Below are positions 6,954-11,755 of a DNA stretch of 11,755 nt, in pieces. The stretch spans positions 1-11,755 of the forward strand of contig CASFUI010000102.1 of NCBI GenBank assembly GCA_949297565.1, read 5' to 3'. The DNA is from an uncultured Eubacteriales bacterium. Its GTDB lineage: Bacteria; Bacillota; Clostridia; Lachnospirales; Lachnospiraceae. Numbering within the stretch: position 1 is the first letter of the stretch; every line of letters begins with the position of its first letter. The position numbers were made by a program, and so were the translations under genes. Below the pieces are notes generated by a model, which saw only the letters and a list, made by a program, of their open reading frames with translations, ran no database searches and was not told the origin of the DNA.

Positions 6954-7736
6954 TCAGAACAATTTAAAATCAATTTTATGAGCTGTCTCGTTGTAATATC
7001 TGAAAATAACCTTTGCCAAAATTTTCTTTTCAGAAACATATGTGCTCGTTTTCCAATATCTGGAATCAAGCGAATCGTTTCTGTTGTCACCCATTACGAA
7101 ATAGTGTCCTTCGGGAACGACATATGTCTCTTCTGTTTCGTTATCATTCATAGGCTCTTTTAAATATGGCTCATCAAGCGCCTCGCCGTTTACGTAAACT
7201 GTACCGTGTATAATCTGCACTACGTCGCCGGGAACACCGATAACTCTCTTTACAAAATTTTGTGTCTCGTCATCAGGATATTTAAAAATTATAATATCTC
7301 CGCGTTCCGGTTTGCTGAAAATGTATGAGAGCCGAAAACCGATAAGCCGGTCGCCTTCCATGATTGTATTTTTCATTGAGCCGGTAGGAACCTGAGCGTT
7401 GACAATAATATACTGTGTAAAAATAAAGGCAATGATAAAAGCAGCTATAATTATTTTCACATAGCTTAAAATCTCTGAAAGAAAAGGATTTTTGGAGGTT
7501 TTCTTCCCTGATTGTTTTTTTCCTGTTGAATAGTGTGTATCGTTTTGTATTTCTAAATTATTGAAACTGTCGAGGTCTTCGTCAAGAAGATTATCGTCAA
7601 TGTAGTCGTCAATATCATCGTCGTCGGCATCTTCATAAATGATATAGTCATCATCAAATTCTCCGCTAATCTCGTCATTGGTATCTTCATCATCTGAAAG
7701 TCTGTATCTGCTGTATTTATCGTTGTAATTTGACAT
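6954..7736 (-). CDS. lepB: Signal peptidase I
   Basis: The enzyme removes signal peptides from secreted proteins at the outer face of the membrane. In its 260 residues, one membrane segment (about 92-111) leads to the catalytic Ser120 in VPTGSMKNT. The general base Lys163 lies in FVKRVIGVPGD, and the late family motif GDNRNDSLDSRYW is at 216-228. All catalytic boxes are intact. The first 66 residues are unusual: 27 are Asp or Glu, followed by a lysine-rich stretch (73-82) next to the membrane. This cytoplasmic extension makes the protein longer than a minimal Gram-positive type I peptidase. AGAGG lies 5 bases before the ATG. The gene is flanked by terminators on both sides, so it seems to be transcribed alone or by read-through from htpG. 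Confidence 0.94.
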   Translation of the reverse strand: MSNYNDKYSRYRLSDDEDTNDEISGEFDDDYIIYEDADDDDIDDYIDDNLLDEDLDSFNNLEIQNDTHYSTGKKQSGKKTSKNPFLSEILSYVKIIIAAFIIAFIFTQYIIVNAQVPTGSMKNTIMEGDRLIGFRLSYIFSKPERGDIIIFKYPDDETQNFVKRVIGVPGDVVQIIHGTVYVNGEALDEPYLKEPMNDNETEETYVVPEGHYFVMGDNRNDSLDSRYWKTSTYVSEKKILAKVIFRYYNETAHKIDFKLF

Positions 7737-7786
7737 AATAACCTCTAATCTGAATCATTTCATGATATAAAATTATTTAAAAAGAA

Positions 7787-7812
7787 GCACTGAGGCAATA
7801 ATGTCTCAGTGC
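7787..7812 (-). terminator. Terminator of htpG
   Basis: GCACTGAG (7787-7794) pairs with CTCAGTGC (7805-7812) around 10 bases. On the minus strand the stem is followed by TTCTTTTT. It lies between the htpG stop codon and lepB. Confidence 0.82.
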
Positions 7813-7843
7813 CACTCCCCTTAATATAATACGTTAAAATGAT

Positions 7844-9838
7844 TTATTTAGCAAGCAGTTCCATAATTTTATTGCTTCTGGCAATAAAGTTTGTCATCTG
7901 CTCAGGTGTGAGCGGTGCATGGCTAAGCAGCGCAAGGTCATAGAGCTGTTCGCAGAAAAGAGCTGTGTTCTCTCCGTCACTGTGTTCGGAAATATATTTT
8001 ACAAGTTCATTGTTAGCGTTCAGTACAAGCGTCTGTCCGTTCTGACCGAACATAGAAGGGTCCATGCCATACATGTTGTACATCTTCATCATATCCTGCA
8101 TACGTCTGTCCTGTTCAGACAATGTAATCATTGCGGATATAGAAGCATTTTTAAGTTTCTCAACCTTGACATTGAGGTTATCCTTCTTTAAAGCCGACTT
8201 AAAGGTTTCAGTGAGCTTCTCGGATATTTCCTTGAGCTCATCCTCATTTGTCTCCTCCTTGAAGCTGTCGGACAAATCAGCGTCAATTCTCGCAAATTTA
8301 ACATTTTCATTCTTGGACTCGAGGTGAGTGATAAATGGCTGGTCAATATTGTGTGTGAGTAAAACAGCGTCTATGCCGGCTTCCTTAAACATATTGATAT
8401 ACTGACTTTGCTCGGTCTCGTCCGTAACGTAAAATACAGTGTTCTCATGATGCTCCTTGTTTTCTTCGAGACATTCCTTGAGAGTGAGATATTTGCCGTG
8501 AATATTTTTGAATATAATATAGTCATTCATTTTTTCGGCAAATTTTTCATCCTTTAAGCATCCGAATTTTATAAATGGATTGATGTCATCCCAATATTTT
8601 TCGTAAGATTCCTTATCTGTCTTGTACATGCCTGAGAGTTTATCTCCGACCTTTTTGGTGATGTACTCAGAAATTTTCTTTACAAATCCGTCATTCTGAA
8701 GAGCGCTTCTTGAGACATTGAGCGGAAGGTCAGGACAGTCGATTACACCCTTGAGAAGAAGGAGAAATTCAGGGATAACTTCCTTTATGTTGTCTGCCAC
8801 AAATACCTGATTGTTGTAAAGCTTGATAGTGCCTTCTATTGATTCGTACTCTGTATTAATCTTAGGGAAATATAAAATACCCTTAAGGTTAAAAGGATAA
8901 TCCATGTTGAGGTGAATCCAGAATAAAGGCTCCTTAAAGTCGTGGAATACATTGCGGTAAAATTCCTTGTATTCCTCATCGGTACATTCATTTGGATGTT
9001 TTGTCCAGAGCGGATGAATATCGTTCAGCGCAACAGGACGTTTTACAATCTTAGCCATTTTAACGGCAGGAGTTTTTTCTACTGTCTCCTTTGTGCCGTC
9101 CTCTTTCTCAACTTCCTCGGTCTCAGCCTCTTTGATAAAGGTATCTAAGACGGTATCTTTTTCTGTGACTTCATCTTCCGGGATTTCTTCAGTTTTAGGC
9201 TCTTCGTCCTCATTGCTTAAATAGATAGGAACCGGCATGAAAGAGCAGTACTTTCCGATAACTTCCCTTGCCTTATACTCGTTTGCAAATTCATAGCTGT
9301 CCTCGTTGAGATAGAGTGTTATTACAGTTCCGACATCTGTCTTGTCAGAGTCGCTCATATCGTACTGAGTGCCGCCGTCACATTCCCAGTGGACAGCCTT
9401 GGCGTCTTTCTGGAAAGAGAGCGTGTCGATAGTTACCTTATCTGCAACCATAAACGCAGAGTAGAAGCCGAGACCGAAATGACCGATAATCTGGTCCTCG
9501 TTAGCCTTATCCTTATATTTCTCAAGGAAAGCCTCAGCGCCCGAGAAAGCAATCTGGTTAATATACTCATTAACCTCGTCGCGTGTCATGCCCATACCGT
9601 TATCAATAATCTTAATGGTTTTGTTCTTAGGACTTACCTTTATATCAATCTTATAGTCAATATCGTCAGGCGCTTCATATTCGCCTATCATAGAAAGTTT
9701 TTTCAGCTTGGTAATAGCGTCGCATCCGTTTGAAATCAACTCTCTGTAAAAAATATCATGGTCGGAATACATCCATTTTTTTATAATAGGGAAAATATTC
9801 TGACTGTTAATAGATAAGTTTCCATGTTCATTTGCCAT
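7844..9838 (-). CDS. htpG: Molecular chaperone HtpG (bacterial Hsp90)
   Basis: HtpG is an ATP-dependent homodimeric chaperone of the cytoplasm. The 664 residues contain the full GHKL ATPase domain (about 1-205): ELISNGCDA with catalytic Glu33, DNGMGMT with ATP-binding Asp79, and the lid motif GHFGLGFYSAF (119-129). The middle domain has the conserved LPLNVSRSALQ with its ATP-contacting arginine, and a C-terminal dimerization part follows. Between the N and middle domains lies a linker of about 55 residues (209-263) with 21 acidic residues in its first 47, longer than in E. coli HtpG (624 residues in total). I chose the ATG at 9838: the upstream ATG at 9850 directly abuts the GGAGG (9851-9855), so it cannot use it, while 9838 has a 12-base spacing and gives the usual MANEHG start. 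A CIRCE element lies upstream. Confidence 0.95.
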   Translation of the reverse strand: MANEHGNLSINSQNIFPIIKKWMYSDHDIFYRELISNGCDAITKLKKLSMIGEYEAPDDIDYKIDIKVSPKNKTIKIIDNGMGMTRDEVNEYINQIAFSGAEAFLEKYKDKANEDQIIGHFGLGFYSAFMVADKVTIDTLSFQKDAKAVHWECDGGTQYDMSDSDKTDVGTVITLYLNEDSYEFANEYKAREVIGKYCSFMPVPIYLSNEDEEPKTEEIPEDEVTEKDTVLDTFIKEAETEEVEKEDGTKETVEKTPAVKMAKIVKRPVALNDIHPLWTKHPNECTDEEYKEFYRNVFHDFKEPLFWIHLNMDYPFNLKGILYFPKINTEYESIEGTIKLYNNQVFVADNIKEVIPEFLLLLKGVIDCPDLPLNVSRSALQNDGFVKKISEYITKKVGDKLSGMYKTDKESYEKYWDDINPFIKFGCLKDEKFAEKMNDYIIFKNIHGKYLTLKECLEENKEHHENTVFYVTDETEQSQYINMFKEAGIDAVLLTHNIDQPFITHLESKNENVKFARIDADLSDSFKEETNEDELKEISEKLTETFKSALKKDNLNVKVEKLKNASISAMITLSEQDRRMQDMMKMYNMYGMDPSMFGQNGQTLVLNANNELVKYISEHSDGENTALFCEQLYDLALLSHAPLTPEQMTNFIARSNKIMELLAK

Positions 9839-9903
9839 AATAAAAGTCATCCTCCAATCATATATTCATATTAAATAGGTGTTCTTAAATAAATCTAAGA
9901 TGT

Positions 9904-9932
9904 AATTTAATACAGCAAAAGAGGAAAGTCAA
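9904..9932 (-). promoter_or_regulatory. Second candidate htpG promoter, downstream of CIRCE
   Basis: On the minus strand TTGACT (9927-9932) and TAAATT (9904-9909) are separated by 17 bases. Transcription would start near 9897, about 59 bases before the htpG start codon. The site lies 7 bases beyond the CIRCE element, so HrcA bound there might leave it partly active. Confidence 0.5.
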
Positions 9933-9939
9933 GAGAAAA

Positions 9940-9966
9940 TTAGCACTCGTTTATAATGAGTGCTAA
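9940..9966. promoter_or_regulatory. CIRCE operator (HrcA binding site)
   Basis: TTAGCACTC (9940-9948), nine bases, GAGTGCTAA (9958-9966): an exact match to the CIRCE consensus. CIRCE is the binding site of the heat-shock repressor HrcA, known mainly from groE and dnaK operons. Here it sits in front of htpG. Its spacer contains the -10 box of a candidate promoter, so repressor binding would block transcription. Confidence 0.97.
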
Positions 9967-9979
9967 TAAAATGTGTGAA
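9950..9979 (-). promoter_or_regulatory. Candidate htpG promoter with its -10 box inside CIRCE
   Basis: On the minus strand TTCACA (9974-9979) and TATAAA (9950-9955) each match the consensus at 5 of 6 positions, with an 18-base spacer. The -10 box lies in the CIRCE spacer, the usual arrangement for HrcA control. Transcription would start near 9943, leaving a leader of about 105 bases that begins within CIRCE. Confidence 0.6.
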
Positions 9980-10030
9980 AACATGCATAAAAAGGCGGTT
10001 GGCGTATTTCTAAAAATTCTATGAAATCTG

Positions 10031-10528
10031 TTATTGTTCTTCAAAAGCTATGCCCGACTGTTCAAAAAAGAGACGGACGTATTTGTCAAAAGCATGTTCA
10101 ACCGACTTGTCGAGATAAAACGACCTGAGTGAAGTTCCTGTGACGACAGTGACATTACCGTCCGAATAACGTATATTCAGAAACAGACCGTTAATGTCGC
10201 TTTCGGTTAAAATTGTGTCCGCGCCGGAGAGAACATCGCTCACATATGTATCCGGAAGGAGAAAAATTATCTTCATGCCTGTGGGCACCTTGCTTCCTCT
10301 GATAAGGCTGTAGCAGAAGGGCTTGACAGACAGCCACTCGGCATATGTTGTGCTGGAAAGCTGTGAGAGTTCCTCCTCAGAAAAAAAACTTTTATTTATC
10401 TCGCCGTTAATTGTATATGTATGTGCTGTTGAAATTACAGCCTCAGATAAAAGCATGCGGTCAAATGTATCTTTGATCAGCAGGTTTGACATAAAAGTAC
10501 GCGTGTCCTTGAGCATCAGTGAAATCAT
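10031..10528 (-). CDS. Conserved protein of unknown function, DUF5721-like
   Basis: I do not recognise a function. The 165-residue sequence resembles the DUF5721 family that I associate with Lachnospiraceae; this is recalled, not searched. It has no signal peptide and no membrane segment and looks like a soluble cytoplasmic protein of mixed helix and strand. It begins MISLMLKDTRTFMSNLLIKD and ends in an acidic tail. Notable runs are GEINKSFFSEEEL in the first third and SDGNVTVVTGTSLRSF in the last third. There are no cysteine clusters or nucleotide-binding motifs; a single Cys is visible. AAGGA lies 11 bases before the ATG. It has its own promoter and is transcribed towards htpG with no clear terminator between, so some read-through into htpG is possible. 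Confidence 0.75.
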   Translation of the reverse strand: MISLMLKDTRTFMSNLLIKDTFDRMLLSEAVISTAHTYTINGEINKSFFSEEELSQLSSTTYAEWLSVKPFCYSLIRGSKVPTGMKIIFLLPDTYVSDVLSGADTILTESDINGLFLNIRYSDGNVTVVTGTSLRSFYLDKSVEHAFDKYVRLFFEQSGIAFEEQ

Positions 10529-10602
10529 AAAATAACCGTTCCTTTATTAAAAGTAATAGATAAAATATAACAGACATTTATTTATTTGAGTAGTATAGAA
10601 TT

Positions 10603-10631
10603 ATAATAATATTTATAATATATAAAGTCAA
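10603..10631 (-). promoter_or_regulatory. Promoter of the DUF5721-like gene
   Basis: On the minus strand TTGACT (10626-10631) and TATTAT (10603-10608) are 17 bases apart, each matching the consensus at 5 of 6 positions. Transcription would start near 10596, leaving a leader of about 68 bases. Confidence 0.7.
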
Positions 10632-10657
10632 GCAAAAATTTAGAATGCGCGCAAAAT

Positions 10658-10689
10658 GCCGGATAATTCCGATGTGAGAATTATCCGGC
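10658..10689 (-). terminator. Terminator of the ABC transporter operon
   Basis: GCCGGATAATTC (10658-10669) pairs perfectly with GAATTATCCGGC (10678-10689) around an 8-base loop. On the minus strand it is followed by only a short ATTTTG tract, so the stem is strong but the T run is weak. It lies 40 bases after the permease stop codon. Confidence 0.7.
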
Positions 10690-10729
10690 TGATATATGGC
10701 GCAGATATGACTGATTTTGTTATTAAAAG

Positions 10730-11518
10730 TCATGAGAGTTTTTTTGCAATCTTTTGGAGAAGGTCAATAATTTTAAACAGAATTATTGATATTATGCAAA
10801 GTATAATAATAGACATCGCAATTGGGTCCATAGAGAATATCTGGCTGTTATAAATAATAAGATAGCCGAGACCGGCTCTTGCGGCAAGAAATTCACCGAT
10901 AATTACCCCGACAAGGCACAGACCGATGTTTACTTTCATGTTGCTTATTATAGTGTTAAGCGACGCCGGCAGGACGAGCTTCATGAGGATTTGAAAACGG
11001 TTTCCGCCGAAAGTTTTCATAAGTTTTATTTTATCGGGGTCGGTGTCTGCAAAGCTGGTATAAATATTTAAGACAGTTCCGAATATAGCTACCGAAACTG
11101 CCGTTACAATAATAGCCTTTGCGTTGTTTCCGAGCCAGACGATAAGCATTGGTGCGAGCGCTGATTTCGGAAGGCTGTTGAGAACAACCAGATAGGGCTC
11201 AAGTACATCTGACAGAGGGGTGTACAGCCACAGCAGGAGCGCGGCTCCTATACCGAATACAATAATAATTCCAAAGCTTAAAAAAGTCTCGCCCAGCGTT
11301 ATGGCGGTGTGTTTAAATATACTTCCGTCTATAACCATTTTATAAAAGCATTTTGCGATTCTTGTAGGAGAGCTGAAGATAAACGCTTCAATCCAACCCA
11401 GTCTGGCGGCGGCTTCCCACAGAATAAGAAAGCCTGCAAACAGCAGAAATCTTAAAATAGTAACTGTGGTTTTATAGCGTTTCTGTTTTTTGAGGTAAAT
11501 TTTTTGCTGTTCACTCAT
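10730..11518 (-). CDS. ABC transporter permease, SsuC/TauC type
   Basis: This 262-residue integral membrane protein has about six hydrophobic segments. It carries the pattern of the permeases that import nitrate, sulfonate, taurine and thiamine precursors: SSPTRI (49-54), SLPKSALAPMLIVWLG (115-130), and the coupling loop around FGGNRFQILMKLVLPASLN that contacts the ATPase. The substrate cannot be read from the permease alone. I chose the ATG at 11518 because AAGGAG lies 8 bases before it and it overlaps the ATPase stop codon (ATGA). An in-frame ATG at 11536 lies upstream of that ribosome binding site and would add 6 residues. The substrate-binding protein is not in the window. Confidence 0.9.
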   Translation of the reverse strand: MSEQQKIYLKKQKRYKTTVTILRFLLFAGFLILWEAAARLGWIEAFIFSSPTRIAKCFYKMVIDGSIFKHTAITLGETFLSFGIIIVFGIGAALLLWLYTPLSDVLEPYLVVLNSLPKSALAPMLIVWLGNNAKAIIVTAVSVAIFGTVLNIYTSFADTDPDKIKLMKTFGGNRFQILMKLVLPASLNTIISNMKVNIGLCLVGVIIGEFLAARAGLGYLIIYNSQIFSMDPIAMSIIILCIISIILFKIIDLLQKIAKKLS

Positions 11519-11755
11519 TGTACCAGCTCCTTCCATATCATGTTGAAATAGTCGGGAAATTCGGGCGAACTCCTTGCGCGGAAAGGTGTACGTGCTTCTT
11601 TTAGAGAGTCAAAGTTAATGTCAATAATTTTATTTATATGTCCGGGACGGGCACTCAATATGATAACTCGGTCTCCCATAGCAATGGCCTCAGATATATC
11701 GTGCGTGACAAGAATTGCGGTTTTATCCTGTTCCTTGAGAATACGATAGATGTCA
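11515..11755 (-). CDS. ABC transporter ATP-binding protein, C-terminal part
   Basis: Only the last 79 residues lie in the window; the 5' part continues past the right edge. The fragment begins DIYRILKEQDKTAILVTHD, which holds the switch histidine (H-loop) of ABC ATPases, followed by SEAIAMGDRVIILSARPGHI, the usual continuation in SsuB/TauB-type importers. The Walker A, signature and Walker B motifs must lie outside. The stop codon overlaps the permease start by 4 bases, so both are translated together. It energises the permease encoded next. The substrate is unknown. Confidence 0.9.
   Translation of the reverse strand, partial: DIYRILKEQDKTAILVTHDISEAIAMGDRVIILSARPGHINKIIDINFDSLKEARTPFRARSSPEFPDYFNMIWKELVQ

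Noticed and set aside
9839..9850. HtpG start at the ATG at 9850
   Set aside because: The ribosome binding site abuts this ATG with no spacing; the ATG at 9838 gives the family's usual beginning.
9999..10013. Possible terminator after the DUF5721-like gene (GC-rich GGCGGTTGGCG next to a T run)
   Set aside because: The GC-rich part is a direct, not inverted, repeat and cannot form a stem.

Overview
The window looks like a chromosomal segment of a moderately AT-rich Gram-positive anaerobe, most likely a member of the Lachnospiraceae (Bacillota, Clostridia). I base this on Shine-Dalgarno sites of the AGGAGG type, an HPr with the regulatory Ser46, a perfect CIRCE element, a tandem DUF1540 protein, and a small protein that resembles the DUF5721 family. 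The species is inferred from family resemblance, not from any database search. No rRNA, tRNA, CRISPR array, transposase or prophage gene is visible.

Left part (plus strand, 1-6367): about 490 bases without a convincing gene end in a strong intrinsic terminator. A promoter follows, covered by four TGATTGA-type repeats spaced exactly 10 bp apart. Behind it lies a complete fructose phosphotransferase cluster: fruR (DeoR-family regulator), fruK (1-phosphofructokinase), fruA (EIIABC), ptsH (HPr) and ptsI (Enzyme I). Phosphate flows from PEP to EI His186, HPr His15, EIIA His67 and EIIB Cys201, and then to fructose during uptake. FruK then makes fructose-1,6-bisphosphate. FruR and FruK overlap by 4 bp. 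A 17-bp perfect palindrome with a candidate promoter precedes fruA. A bidirectional terminator closes the cluster.

Right part (minus strand, 6420-11755): read in the direction of transcription, there is the 3' end of an ABC transporter ATPase overlapping its permease (SsuC/TauC-type), then a terminator, then a promoter and a DUF5721-like gene. Next come a CIRCE-controlled htpG (Hsp90) with an unusually long acidic linker, a terminator, lepB (signal peptidase I) with a very acidic N-terminal extension, a terminator, a stretch rich in inverted repeats, and a 16-cysteine double DUF1540 protein that converges on ptsI.

The genes are mostly ordinary housekeeping and sugar-uptake functions. The more interesting signals are regulatory: the 10-bp-phased FruR operator, a duplicated half of the terminator stem upstream of fruR that could form an alternative structure, the palindrome before fruA, the CIRCE that overlaps one htpG promoter while a second promoter lies downstream, and the cluster of inverted repeats before the DUF1540 gene.
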